NCBI RefSeq assembly: GCF_016793825.1
Contig: NZ_JAEULM010000048.1
Coordinates: forward strand, 1 to 64,000
Length of the DNA stretch: 64,000 nt
Source: Sphingopyxis sp.
Lineage (GTDB): Bacteria; Pseudomonadota; Alphaproteobacteria; Sphingomonadales; Sphingomonadaceae
Reading direction: 5' to 3'
How positions within the stretch are numbered: position 1 is the first letter of the stretch; every line of letters starts with the position of its first letter. Below are positions 45,740-58,638 of this stretch, one piece after another. A program made the translations under genes and the position numbers. The notes beneath the pieces are model-generated. The model had not been told where the DNA came from. It ran no database searches and saw only the letters and a list, made by a program, of their open reading frames with translations.

Positions 45740-46174
45740 TCAGTCGCGAGCAGGGGCTGGCGCTGGAGCTAGAGCGGCTCGTAGCTGTCCGTCCCGATAA
45801 GTTCCGTAGGCCATGCAAGCGAGGGCCGGTAACGACCAAAAGGCGCTGGTCGCGAATATGAGGAACGGGTTGAGTTCGCGGAACACAAGGATGCTTACTG
45901 ACGATGCGACGCCAACGATCAGAAATCCAGCGAACCAGATCGGCCAGAATCGGTTCTGCGCTAACGCAAGGTAAAGTGCGTAGATCAAGATGGATGAGTC
46001 GATCGGAAGGATATATTGGAGATAAGCAGGAAAAGTATAATGGGTCTGGACCAAATGTGTCGCGATTGATGACGCAAGCAAATAGGCGCAAAATCTACGC
46101 TCGACATTTTCGCCGAATATCGATGTCATGGCGAGCGTAGATAGGAGGTAGAAATAGAACAGTATCTGTATCAA
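45740..46174 (-). CDS. Hypothetical four-helix membrane protein
   Basis: A 144-residue integral membrane protein with about four helices: ILFYFYLLSTLAMTSIFG, CAYLLASSIATHLV, SILIYALYLALAQ with FWPIWFAGFLIVGVASSVSIL, and FLIFATSAFWSLPALACM. The tail is Ala/Pro-rich. I do not recognise the family. It is third in a same-strand cluster with the LuxR-like gene, 10 bases after the preceding stop. Codon use is richer in A and T (e.g. TTA, ATA, AAA codons) than in flanking genes, which suggests acquisition or weak expression. Confidence 0.65.
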   Translation of the reverse strand: MIQILFYFYLLSTLAMTSIFGENVERRFCAYLLASSIATHLVQTHYTFPAYLQYILPIDSSILIYALYLALAQNRFWPIWFAGFLIVGVASSVSILVFRELNPFLIFATSAFWSLPALACMAYGTYRDGQLRAALAPAPAPARD

Positions 46175-46184
46175 TGTATCGCCA

Positions 46185-46532
46185 TTATTGCTGAGCGGCT
46201 ATCTTATCTGACGCTACCAGCGAAGCTTGACTGGGAAGGCCGCCAGGGCAACCAAAGCCGACCTCGCGCAGGTTGCTCTTGCGCTGAAGTTGCTGGAGTT
46301 CGGTAAGCGCCTTGATCAGTTCGGTTCGGCCGGCGACGACCTGCGACATGCTGTCGGTAACTGCTTGCAGAATACCTTGGGTCGCACCGGCGGGAAGGTC
46401 AGATGCAGTAGCCGCTTCGACGATGCTGGCTGCCATTCTCGCTTGGGCGAGATAGGTCGCGTCGACCGATCGCATCGTCATGCGAGTATCTGCTGCAACC
46501 ACGCTTCCAACCCCTTGTTCGATCTTGTGCAT
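46185..46532 (-). CDS. Hypothetical small helical protein
   Basis: A 115-residue soluble protein without cysteine pairs or signal peptide. It looks helical (TYLAQARMAASIVEAATASD; GRTELIKALTELQQLQRK), and contains a C-terminal GFGCPGGLP turn. No family is recognised. It lies 45 bases after the LuxR-like gene and 10 bases before the membrane protein gene, on the same strand. The three genes share the same AT-richer composition. A weak AGG precedes the ATG. Confidence 0.6.
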   Translation of the reverse strand: MHKIEQGVGSVVAADTRMTMRSVDATYLAQARMAASIVEAATASDLPAGATQGILQAVTDSMSQVVAGRTELIKALTELQQLQRKSNLREVGFGCPGGLPSQASLVASDKIAAQQ

Positions 46533-46577
46533 CGCAAGCCTCCTTCATTGAACCGGCGCTGATGCTTCCAGAAAATT

Positions 46578-47057
46578 CTATCGGCTGAACAGTTCAACTA
46601 CCCCCGCTATGGTTATTGTTATTGCGGAAAACGCCATTGTGGCTGCAATTGCGATCAGGCCGATATGCATGATCCGGCGAGCCGTCGTTTCGGCATTCGC
46701 GGCGCCGCCGAGCGGTGGCATCAGATATCCGCGCCCGAGCTTCCGTTCAGCCGATTGGTCGGCCTGATACTCCGTGCGGATTTTGTTATCCTGCCTGAAG
46801 ATATCGGATTCTTTACAATCCTCAGAGTGTTCCGCGGCTTCGAGGATTCGAGCGGCGACGCCGCGTGAAGAGCAACCCAGCCTTTCGATCGCCGCGTTGA
46901 GATGATTGTCTATGGTCGACGGCGATAACGACAGAAAACGGGCAATTTCCTTGGAGGTTAGGCCCTCTTTTACCAGCAACAGGCATTCTCGCTGGCGCTC
47001 GCTCAGGCGTGCAACCAGGTCCGTGGCCTCGGATGGCGAAGGAAAATTCTGCTTCAC
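46578..47057 (-). CDS. LuxR-type HTH protein with C-terminal membrane anchor
   Basis: The 159-residue protein has its LuxR (GerE) helix-turn-helix at the N terminus (LSERQRECLLLVKEGLTSKEIARFLSLSPSTIDNHL, about residues 18-55, then RLGCSSRG). A polar linker follows, and a C-terminal hydrophobic helix (HIGLIAIAATMAFSAITITIAGVVEL, about 130-156). This is the reverse of the classic layout, in which the HTH is C-terminal to a sensor. A membrane-tethered regulator is inferred. It probably controls its two downstream genes. The gene is divergent from a 283-base gap. Confidence 0.75.
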   Translation of the reverse strand: MKQNFPSPSEATDLVARLSERQRECLLLVKEGLTSKEIARFLSLSPSTIDNHLNAAIERLGCSSRGVAARILEAAEHSEDCKESDIFRQDNKIRTEYQADQSAERKLGRGYLMPPLGGAANAETTARRIMHIGLIAIAATMAFSAITITIAGVVELFSR

Positions 47058-47340
47058 ATCGGATTCAATTACGGCCTCAAAACTGGGCCCCGATGTTTAG
47101 TGCCTATGATTAAAATCGCCTAGGTAGTTTGACCGGGCAATCGGTGCCAATAACGTTTGAAATTTTATTATGGCAGTTCGGTGCGCGCAACGGCGCGGCG
47201 GATTTGCCATAGCTCCGGAGGGTCATTGGATGCGGGGGCGTACCAATGGCTGCTTGCAGTCCAGTCGGGTGGCGCCGACTGCACCCGCCATAACCCGGTC
47301 GTTGAGGACATTAATGAACGAAAGGGAGAAGGAAACCGTA

Positions 47341-48012
47341 TTAGAAATCGACATCCTCATAGTATTTCGGCGGCGTCACGATTTCCATCCGTTCCGCCAG
47401 CAGCGGGCGAAAGCTGGGGCGCGACTTCAGACCCGAGTACCAGCCTTTCGTCTGCTCGTGCCCCGTCCAGTCGATGCCGCCGAGATAGTCGGCGACCGAG
47501 ATATGTGCCGCGGCGGCGAGATCGGCGAGGCTCATCGTGGCGCCGGCCAGCCAGGTCCGGTGATCGATCAGATAATCGATATAGTCGAGATGCTGGTTCG
47601 CGGCCTTCATCGCCTCGCGAAGCGCGCCACCGTCGGGCGGCTGGCGATGAACGATCCGCTTCTGCATCCGTTCGAACAGCAGCGGGCCGGTGACTTCGAA
47701 ATAGAAATCATGATCGAACCAGGCGGTCAGCCGGCGGATCTCGGCGCGGTTGGCGGCCGTGCCGTTGATCATCGCCTTGCCCTCGACGGTCTCTTCGAAA
47801 TATTCGGCGATCGCGCTGCTGTCGATCAAGACCTGACCGCGCGCCTGATCGACCATCACCGGCGTACGGCCCGCCGGATTGAGGTCGATGAATTCGTCGC
47901 GGCGTTCCCACGGCGATTCGCGGACCAGTTCATAACCGACGCCCTTTTCGCCCAACAAAAGCCGGATTTTGCGCGAAAAGGGACAAAGCGGAAATTGGTA
48001 AAGCTGCCACAT
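47341..48012 (-). CDS. Glutathione S-transferase family protein
   Basis: The 223-residue protein has a thioredoxin-fold GST N-terminal domain (LYQFPLCPFSRKIRLLLGEKG, with the CPFS active-site loop) and a helical C-terminal domain (AWFDHDFYFEVTGPLLFERMQKR; LAGATMSLADLAAAAHISVADYLGG, the folding N-cap motif). Substrates are unknown. ATG 48012 is taken as start; an earlier codon at 48048 adds unlikely residues. It has no obvious operon partner. The 283-base gap downstream (47058-47340) shows no gene. Confidence 0.92.
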   Translation of the reverse strand: MWQLYQFPLCPFSRKIRLLLGEKGVGYELVRESPWERRDEFIDLNPAGRTPVMVDQARGQVLIDSSAIAEYFEETVEGKAMINGTAANRAEIRRLTAWFDHDFYFEVTGPLLFERMQKRIVHRQPPDGGALREAMKAANQHLDYIDYLIDHRTWLAGATMSLADLAAAAHISVADYLGGIDWTGHEQTKGWYSGLKSRPSFRPLLAERMEIVTPPKYYEDVDF

Positions 48013-48169
48013 GGGTCCGGCATAGCGGCAGGCGGGCGCTGCGCGCAACGCCCGATGCGGGACTTATCCCTAGTTTCGTCATCCCTGCGAACGCCGGAAT
48101 CCTGCCCTTGTCGTCCGAGCCAACCGGCGAGGTCCCGGTCTTCGTCGGGACGACCGAGTGTCGGGGGCT

Positions 48170-48592
48170 CTAGCGGCGCGTAGCGGCGCGCTCTCGCTCC
48201 CACTGCGCCATCAGGTCGCGCGCCATGTCCTTGAGGACCGGAGCATAAGCCTGAAGCGCCGAGGCGGCGTGTCCCGCCATCCGCGCGGTGGCGCGGACAT
48301 CGTCGCCTATGCGTTCGGCATCGCGTGGGTCGCGGCCCGCGATGTCGCCGACTGTCGCGTCGTGCGGGATATAGGCGGCGTCGGAATCGGGATCGACCTT
48401 CGCGACGGCTTCCGCAAGTGGACCGACCTTCATCTGCATCACCGCGCCGACAATGGTTGTGATCGTATCGGCCATGCGCTCCTGTAGTACCGGGTCATTG
48501 AGCGCGGCCACGGTCGCGTTCGTATCGGCCGCACTTGCGGGCATCGGTGCGGCAAGGGCAAGCAAGGGGAGGGCAACGAGGGAGAGGCGCAT
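48170..48592 (-). CDS. Hypothetical exported protein
   Basis: A 140-residue protein with a clear signal peptide (MRLSLVALPLLALAAPMPASA) and a mature part of ~118 residues dominated by helices (LQERMADTITTIVGAVMQMKVGP; MAGHAASALQAYAPVLKDMARDL), ending in a basic tail (RERAATRR). It has no cysteines. It looks periplasmic; no family is recognised. It is on the same strand as gltB, 148 bases downstream of its stop, and may be transcribed from the glutamate synthase operon or alone. Confidence 0.7.
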   Translation of the reverse strand: MRLSLVALPLLALAAPMPASAADTNATVAALNDPVLQERMADTITTIVGAVMQMKVGPLAEAVAKVDPDSDAAYIPHDATVGDIAGRDPRDAERIGDDVRATARMAGHAASALQAYAPVLKDMARDLMAQWERERAATRR

Positions 48593-48740
48593 GGCGTCAT
48601 CCTTTGGGATGCGGGAAATCAAGCTCGCGCCTTTATCCGGACGACGCTTTCGCTGCGCTGAACATGTTTGCGGTTTGCGACGAACTGGCTTTTCGTCGCG
48701 ACAGACAATCCTCCCCATGCTGCCACAGGGAGGATCGGTT

Positions 48741-53270
<4,530 letters not shown>

Positions 53271-53297
53271 CTTACGATCCTGGTCTGCTTTTCCGAC

Positions 53298-53377
53298 CGT
53301 CATCCCGGCGAAGGCCGGGATCTCTTCGGTGTGTCCTTGAATTGACCGGCGAGATCCCGGCTTTCGCCGGGATGACG
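53298..53377. repeat. REP-like inverted pair (palindromic element)
   Basis: Two ~27-base arms face each other: CGTCATCCCGGCGAAGGCC (continuing GGGATCTC) at 53298-53324 and its near-complement, GAGATCCCGGCTTTCGCCGG continuing GATGACG, at 53351-53377, separated by 26 bases. Each arm is itself a GC-rich imperfect hairpin. A single diverged arm appears at about 48078-48104. This is the kind of dispersed intergenic palindrome common in sphingomonads. Confidence 0.8.
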
Positions 53378-53386
53378 ACTGTCAGC

Positions 53387-54526
53387 TTACTTCTTCTTTT
53401 TCTTGCGGGCGTTGGCGATCGCAGTCTGTTCCGCATCATAGGCCGCGGACGACGCCTCGCTGGCGGCGGCCTCCAACTCCTCGACACGGGTGCGATCGGT
53501 CTCGGTCCAGTTTTCGCGATCGTAGGCAGGGTCCCAATCGCCACCCGCGGCGTCTGCCGCGTCCGCAGCGGCTTCAGCCGCGTCAGCCGCCGCGTCCGCC
53601 GCATCGACGGCAGCCGTCTCGGCGTCGTCGGTGGGGGTGGCCCACTGGTCGCGCTGTTCCTTCAGCACCTTGACGTCGACTTTCATCAGCTTCGCAAGCT
53701 TCGCGAGTTCGGCGTCGGTCAGGTCCGAAAGCTGCTTTTCCTTGGGCAGGTCCTTGAACTTGCCTTCGAGTTCCGGCCCACGGTCCATGAACTTGTTGAT
53801 CATCGGCGGCACCGCCTTGATCATCGCCAGCATCACTTCGGGGTCCGCCTGCAGGGACATCCATTCGTCGGCATAGGCCTTGCCCGTCGGCGTCGCGAAA
53901 AAGGCATTCATGTCGCCGAGTTGCTGCGCATTGAACTTGCGGGCGTAGGCATAGGCCATGCCATTGCGCATCGGCCCCTCGAGGTCGCCGAGCGCCTCGG
54001 TGATCAGCGGCTTGATGACGTTCATGACGTGGTCTTCACGCTGCTGGCGATACGGGTCGAGCAGGTCGGCGATCGCGGCCTTGCTCTTGTCATCGAGCGC
54101 CTCGATCTTTTCGGTTTCGACGCCGGTCTTGATGGACAGCATCAGGTCGGACATGCCGCCGACTTCGCCAAGGATGCCCTTGAAGAGCTTGCCGTACATA
54201 TTGTCGAGCATCTTCGCGAGGCTGCCCGGTGGGACGAGCGCGGTCGTCGTCTGCTGCGCCAGCGCGAGCTGTGCTGAGGGTACGGCCGGGAGTTTGTCGA
54301 CGCCGAAAATCTTTTCGATCAGCTTGATCGCTTCGTCGATTTCCTTCTGCATCTTCGCCTTGGCATCGGCCATCGCGGCCTTGCTGGTCGCTTCGCTCTG
54401 CGCGTTCTGTTCATCCGCCGGCGCGACGACTTCGGCGAGCGGGGCTTCTTTCTTTGGTGCGGCGAAAGCGTGCGCGGGCACGATCGCGACGGCACCGGCG
54501 AGCAGCATATATTTCCAGTTTGTCAT
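53387..54526 (-). CDS. DUF2059 domain-containing exported protein
   Basis: The 379-residue precursor has a signal peptide (ends PAHAFAAPK). The DUF2059 region is at about 200-260 (LEGPMRNGMAYAYARKFNAQQLGDMNAFFATPTGKAYADE), then a long Asp/Ala tract (TAAVDAADAAADAAEAAADAADAAGG) and a poly-Lys end (RKKKKK). DUF2059 is of unknown function. It stands between gltD and gltB, which is unusual for a periplasmic protein. ATG 54526 has AAGGATC upstream and gives the signal peptide; earlier ATGs add an unlikely extension. Confidence 0.82.
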   Translation of the reverse strand: MTNWKYMLLAGAVAIVPAHAFAAPKKEAPLAEVVAPADEQNAQSEATSKAAMADAKAKMQKEIDEAIKLIEKIFGVDKLPAVPSAQLALAQQTTTALVPPGSLAKMLDNMYGKLFKGILGEVGGMSDLMLSIKTGVETEKIEALDDKSKAAIADLLDPYRQQREDHVMNVIKPLITEALGDLEGPMRNGMAYAYARKFNAQQLGDMNAFFATPTGKAYADEWMSLQADPEVMLAMIKAVPPMINKFMDRGPELEGKFKDLPKEKQLSDLTDAELAKLAKLMKVDVKVLKEQRDQWATPTDDAETAAVDAADAAADAAEAAADAADAAGGDWDPAYDRENWTETDRTRVEELEAAASEASSAAYDAEQTAIANARKKKKK

Positions 54527-54549
54527 TGGAATGATCCTTCCCCTGTTGG

Positions 54550-55992
54550 TCATGCCGCCTTCTTTTCGCTTTCCGCCTTCACTTTCAACCACTTTGCCAT
54601 CTGTTCGCTGACATCGCGGCCGTCGCGGATGCCCCAGACGACCAGGCTGGCGCCGCGGACGATGTCACCGGCGGCGAAAACGCCGGGCAGGCTGGTCATC
54701 ATCGTCTGATGATCGACGCGCAGCGTGCCCCAGCGCGTGACGCTGAGGTCGGGCGAACCGAACAGGTTCGGCAGCTCTTCGGGGTCGAAGCCCAGCGCCT
54801 TGATCACCATGTCGGCGGGGAGGTCGAACTTGCGTTCCGGGTCGGGTTCGGGGCTGCGCCGTCCGCTCGCGTCGGGCGCGCCGAGACGCATTCCAGCGAC
54901 CGCGACCTGCTTGACACTCTTGTCGGCGGCGAAGCTTTCGGGGGCCGATAGCCAAACGAACTCGACGCCTTCTTCCTCCGCGTTGGCGACCTCGCGCTGC
55001 GAGCCGGGCATATTCTCCCGGTCGCGGCGATACAGGCATTTCACGGATTTTGCGCCTTGCCGCACGGCGGTGCGGACGCAGTCCATCGCGGTGTCGCCGC
55101 CGCCGATCACGACGACATGCTTGCCCCGGGCATCAAGACTGCCGTCGTCGAAAGCAGGTACCGCATCGCCGAAGCTTTTGCGGTTCGATGCGATCAGATA
55201 GTCGAGCGCGGCGATGACACCCGTGGCGCCATTCCCTGGCACCTTGATCTCGCGCGCCTTGTAAACGCCTGTCGCGACGAGGATCGCGTCATGTTTTTGC
55301 CGGAGCTGGTCGAGCGTGGCATCCTTGCCGACCGCGAAGCCGAGATGAAAGTGAATGCCGCCGGCCTCCAGCCGATCGATGCGGCGCATCACGACATCCT
55401 TTTCCAGCTTGAAGCCCGGGATGCCATAAGTGAGGAGCCCGCCGGCGCGGTCGTGCCGGTCGTAGACGTGTACCTCATGGCCCTGGACGCGAAGATATTC
55501 GGCGGCGGTCAGGCCGGCGGGGCCGGCCCCGATGATGCCCACCGACTGGCCGGTCGGCTTGCCCACATGAACGGGTTCGACCCAGCCCTCGACCCAGGCG
55601 GTGTCGGTAATATATTTTTCGACACTGCCGATCGTGACCGCGCCATGGCCCGAAAATTCGATCACGCAATTGCCCTCGCACAGACGATCCTGCGGGCAAA
55701 TGCGGCCGCAGATCTCGGGCATCGTCGAGGTCGCATTCGAAAGCTCATAGGCTTCGCGCAGGCGACCCTCCGCGGTCAGGCGGAGCCAGTCGGGAATATG
55801 ATTGTGCAGCGGGCAATGTACCGAACAATAAGGGACGCCGCACTGCGAGCAGCGCGCCGCCTGTGCGTCGGCCTCGGGCGCAGCGTAGCGTTCGGCGATC
55901 TCGCGGAAGTCGCGTGCGCGCTCTTCGGCCGAACGCTTGTCCGGATAGGATTGTTCACGCCCCACAAACTGAAGCATGCGATCGGAAGCCAT
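54550..55992 (-). CDS. gltD: Glutamate synthase (NADPH) small subunit
   Basis: The 480-residue flavoprotein passes electrons from NADPH to GltB. It shows the N-terminal 4Fe-4S cysteine cluster (RCSQCGVPYCSVHCPLHNHIPDW; CGRICPQDRLCEGNC), the FAD loop GIIGAGPAGLTAAEYL, and an NADPH-binding VVVIGGGDTAMDCVRTA. ATG 55992 begins at the conserved domain. It is the first gene of the operon, followed by the DUF2059 gene 23 bases later. The gltD-first order is common in alphaproteobacteria. A 160-base gap separates it from uppP upstream. Confidence 0.96.
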   Translation of the reverse strand: MASDRMLQFVGREQSYPDKRSAEERARDFREIAERYAAPEADAQAARCSQCGVPYCSVHCPLHNHIPDWLRLTAEGRLREAYELSNATSTMPEICGRICPQDRLCEGNCVIEFSGHGAVTIGSVEKYITDTAWVEGWVEPVHVGKPTGQSVGIIGAGPAGLTAAEYLRVQGHEVHVYDRHDRAGGLLTYGIPGFKLEKDVVMRRIDRLEAGGIHFHLGFAVGKDATLDQLRQKHDAILVATGVYKAREIKVPGNGATGVIAALDYLIASNRKSFGDAVPAFDDGSLDARGKHVVVIGGGDTAMDCVRTAVRQGAKSVKCLYRRDRENMPGSQREVANAEEEGVEFVWLSAPESFAADKSVKQVAVAGMRLGAPDASGRRSPEPDPERKFDLPADMVIKALGFDPEELPNLFGSPDLSVTRWGTLRVDHQTMMTSLPGVFAAGDIVRGASLVVWGIRDGRDVSEQMAKWLKVKAESEKKAA

Positions 55993-56151
55993 GCAGTATC
56001 CCCTTCGTTGAGGGCGCGATGACATGGCTTGAAAGGCGCTGTCACGAGCGAAATGCGATATAGGACAGTATTATTGACCTTAAATCGGGAAGCTCTGACT
56101 ACGCAAATGAGGACTGCGCAACTATCTTTCGCAAATAGTATCTATTCGGCC

Positions 56152-56952
56152 CTATCTGGACGCGAGCCAGGCGAGCGCTGCGATGCCGACAATGATTCGA
56201 TACCAGGCGAAGGGTGCGAAGCCATAACGAGTGACCACGGCGAGGAAGGCCTTGATGACTGCCCACGCCACGATGAACGACACGACCGCGCCGACAGCAA
56301 TCAGCCCGATATCGCTTTTCGTGATCGCATCATGATGTTTTGCGAGCTGGAGGATCGTCGCGCCGGTCAATGTCGGCAGCGCCAGAAAGAAGCTGAATTC
56401 GGCGGCGGTCTTGCGATCGATTCCCAGCGCCATCGCGCCCATGATCGTCGCGCCCGACCGGCTGACGCCCGGGATCATCGCGATGCACTGGACCAGCCCG
56501 ACGATGATCGACTGGCGCGTTGTCAGCGCGGCGACGCCGCCGCTCTCCTTCGGCCTGGCAAAGCGTTCGACAAGCAGGATGCCGATACCGCCGACGATCA
56601 GGGCCCAGGCGACGACGACGGCGTTTTCCAGCAGCGCCTCGATATAGTCGCCGAACGCGAGCCCGAGTACGACTGCCGGAAGGAAAGCGAGCAGCAGGTT
56701 GCGCACGAATGCGATGGCGACCGGATCGCGCCGGAAGAAGCCGGTGAACATCTCCCAGAACAGATGTCGGTAGAGGACGACAATCGCGAGGATCGCGCCC
56801 GGCTGGATCGCGATGTTGAACACCGCCCATCGGGACGCATCATAGCCCAGCAGCTCGGTTGCGAGGATCAGGTGGCCCGTCGAGGAAACGGGAAGAAATT
56901 CGGTCAGTCCTTCGACGATGCCGAGGATGATCGCGGTCAGCCAGATGCTCAT
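56152..56952 (-). CDS. uppP: Undecaprenyl-diphosphatase (UppP/BacA)
   Basis: The 266-residue membrane phosphatase recycles the C55 lipid carrier for peptidoglycan and polysaccharide synthesis. It has the family motifs GIVEGLTEFLPVSSTGHLIL at the N terminus (residues ~12-31) and MIPGVSRSGATIMGAMALG (about 160-180), plus seven or so hydrophobic helices. It confers bacitracin resistance when abundant. It stands alone, 160 bases upstream of the gltD start region, and is preceded by a weak hairpin at 56985. Confidence 0.97.
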   Translation of the reverse strand: MSIWLTAIILGIVEGLTEFLPVSSTGHLILATELLGYDASRWAVFNIAIQPGAILAIVVLYRHLFWEMFTGFFRRDPVAIAFVRNLLLAFLPAVVLGLAFGDYIEALLENAVVVAWALIVGGIGILLVERFARPKESGGVAALTTRQSIIVGLVQCIAMIPGVSRSGATIMGAMALGIDRKTAAEFSFFLALPTLTGATILQLAKHHDAITKSDIGLIAVGAVVSFIVAWAVIKAFLAVVTRYGFAPFAWYRIIVGIAALAWLASR

Positions 56953-56979
56953 GGGGTTCCAATATGCAGATCGTGAATA

Positions 56980-57014
56980 AGCGAAAGGGCGCCCGACCGA
57001 TGCCGGACGCCCTT
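56980..57014 (-). terminator. Probable terminator of the NDUFA9-like gene
   Basis: On the minus strand AAGGGCGTCCG pairs with CGGGCGCCCTT (11-bp stem with one wobble, 8-base loop), followed by a T-rich but interrupted TTTCGCTTATTC-like tail. It lies ~190 bases after the NDUFA9-like stop, just before uppP. The tail is poor, so confidence is moderate. Confidence 0.45.
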
Positions 57015-57200
57015 GTCCTGCGCGGAGCCTATCAGCCCGGCCGGCTTTTTCCAGCCGCTATTTGAACCGTGCGTCGCAGGCCTTGCGCCCGTTGACGGGC
57101 GGGCCGAGCCCGAGCGTCCGCGCGATCAGCTTCCCGCCAGACGAAATGGGCCATGGGGGGGCTTTTCGGGGATTGGCCAGAGGCGACCCAGAGGGTGAGG

Positions 57201-58133
57201 TCAGGCGGTCTGGGCGAAACGTCCGTTACGGCGATATTGGACGAGCCAACCTTCGGCGACCGCGCCGAGCGACGTCGGCGTGATGCCGAACTGGTCGAAG
57301 CCGGCCGCGCCGCCGGCGACGACATTGTCGCGCTGAAGCATCAGCCACTGGTCCTTGGTGATCGGCGCGCCCGGCGCCCAGCCGAAAGCGGTGGCGAGCA
57401 CTGCGGAAACGGCGTCGGGCAATTCGACGAACAGCGGCTTGCGCCCGGTGGCTTCGGCGATCCACCGCTGCAGCTCTGCCATCGTGAGCACCTGCGGTCC
57501 GCCGAGTTCGAAAAGCTTTCCTGCCGCGTCATCGCCGAGCGCCGCGACCACCGCTTCGGCGACGTCACCAACATACGCCGGCTGGAATTTCGTCCCCGCC
57601 GCGATGACCGGAACGACCGGTGCAAGGCGGATGATCGCGGCGAAGCGGTTGATGAAATGATCTTCGCGTCCGAAGATGATCGAGGGGCGCAGGATCGCGG
57701 CATGGGGGAAGGCGCGGCGTACGGCGGCTTCGCCATCCCCCTTGCTGCGCGCATAGGCTGGCGCGCCATCGCTGTCGGCGCCGATGGCGGAGATGTGAAC
57801 GAGCGTACGGGCGCCGGCAGATTTCGCGGCCGCGGCGACATGGCCCGCGCCATCGGCTTGCACGGCCTGCATGTCGTCGAATGCCCCGGCGAGATTGATG
57901 ACCGCGTCGCTGCCGGCGACGGCGCGCGCGACGCTGGCCGGATCGCGGACGTCGGCGACGACGAATTGCGTCTGGCCAAGCCCGCCTAGCGGTTTCAGGA
58001 ACACCGCCTTGCGCGGCTCGCGTTCGCCAACGCGCACCCGCGCGCCGCGTGCGAGCAGGCGCTGGACGACATATCGGCCCAGGAAACCGCCGCCGCCGAT
58101 CACGGTGATCAATTGTCCGTCCAGCTTTTGCAT
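57201..58133 (-). CDS. Complex I NDUFA9-subunit family NAD(P)-binding protein
   Basis: The 310-residue atypical short-chain dehydrogenase has a dinucleotide loop GGGGFLGRYVVQRLLARG near residue 12, DVRDPASVARAV, NLAGAF, YARSKGDGEAAVRRAFP (the Tyr/Lys pair) and ILRPSIIFGREDHFINRFA. This is the group related to mitochondrial NDUFA9, usually of unknown activity in alphaproteobacteria. AGGAAG lies 6 bases before ATG 58133. It ends next to uppP and lies just before tRNA-Leu on the opposite strand. Confidence 0.9.
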   Translation of the reverse strand: MQKLDGQLITVIGGGGFLGRYVVQRLLARGARVRVGEREPRKAVFLKPLGGLGQTQFVVADVRDPASVARAVAGSDAVINLAGAFDDMQAVQADGAGHVAAAAKSAGARTLVHISAIGADSDGAPAYARSKGDGEAAVRRAFPHAAILRPSIIFGREDHFINRFAAIIRLAPVVPVIAAGTKFQPAYVGDVAEAVVAALGDDAAGKLFELGGPQVLTMAELQRWIAEATGRKPLFVELPDAVSAVLATAFGWAPGAPITKDQWLMLQRDNVVAGGAAGFDQFGITPTSLGAVAEGWLVQYRRNGRFAQTA

Positions 58134-58334
58134 GATGTCTTCCTGTATCCGATTCCCTGACGTGCGCATCGAGGCGCCGAACGGCTTCCCATGCCGCGAA
58201 GCGCCGGGCGGAGCAAGGGGCAGCGCAGCCGTGCCCGCTGGAAAAGCGGCTTCGCCAAATAAAATGTCCGGCGCCGCACGCGGCGTGGTTGACAAGCCGC
58301 CCGCTCCGCCGCTAAGCGCCCGCTCCTACCCCGT

Positions 58335-58421
58335 GCCCAGATGGCGGAATTGGTAGACGCACCAGCTTCAGGTGCTGGCGATCGCAAGGTCGTGGAGGTT
58401 CGAGTCCTCTTCTGGGCACCA
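58335..58421 (+). tRNA. tRNA-Leu (anticodon CAG)
   Basis: An 87-base class II tRNA with the encoded CCA: acceptor GCCCAGA pairs with TCTGGGC. The anticodon loop CTTCAGG gives CAG (leucine, CUG codons). There is a long variable arm (CGATCGCAAGGTCG) and a T arm GTTCGAGTC. Its 3' end is the boundary of an integrated element, because a tyrosine integrase starts 217 bases further on in the same direction. Confidence 0.96.
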
Positions 58422-58638
58422 TTTACCCCTCTCTAGACATCCCAGAGCCATCGACAAAACGGCAGAAATCTGCCATTTTCTCCTTGGTCTTGTCTTTTGG
58501 TGTCCGAGGATATTTCACTCGATCTCACTCGAAATGGGGCCACCGGAATAGGCGATGGCCCCACGGCCATTTTCTGGTGGCCCCATCGCTGGCTTGAGAT
58601 GACGCACCGGCTGAGACCTGCTTGCAGGAGTTGAGTCG

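Noticed and set aside
48078-48160. Second REP-like pair near the GST gene
   Set aside because: Only one arm (CGTCATCCCTGCGAACGCCG) resembles the repeat at 53298; the expected opposite arm is too diverged to claim.
57060-57200. Minus-strand open stretch ending GRKACDARFK between uppP and the NDUFA9-like gene
   Set aside because: The ending looks protein-like, but there is no ATG or GTG start or ribosome site, and it would be only about 45 codons long.
58440-58638. Extra small gene between tRNA-Leu and the integrase
   Set aside because: No start with a ribosome site and protein-like codon use was found in these 200 bases; they probably hold the attachment site and integrase promoter.
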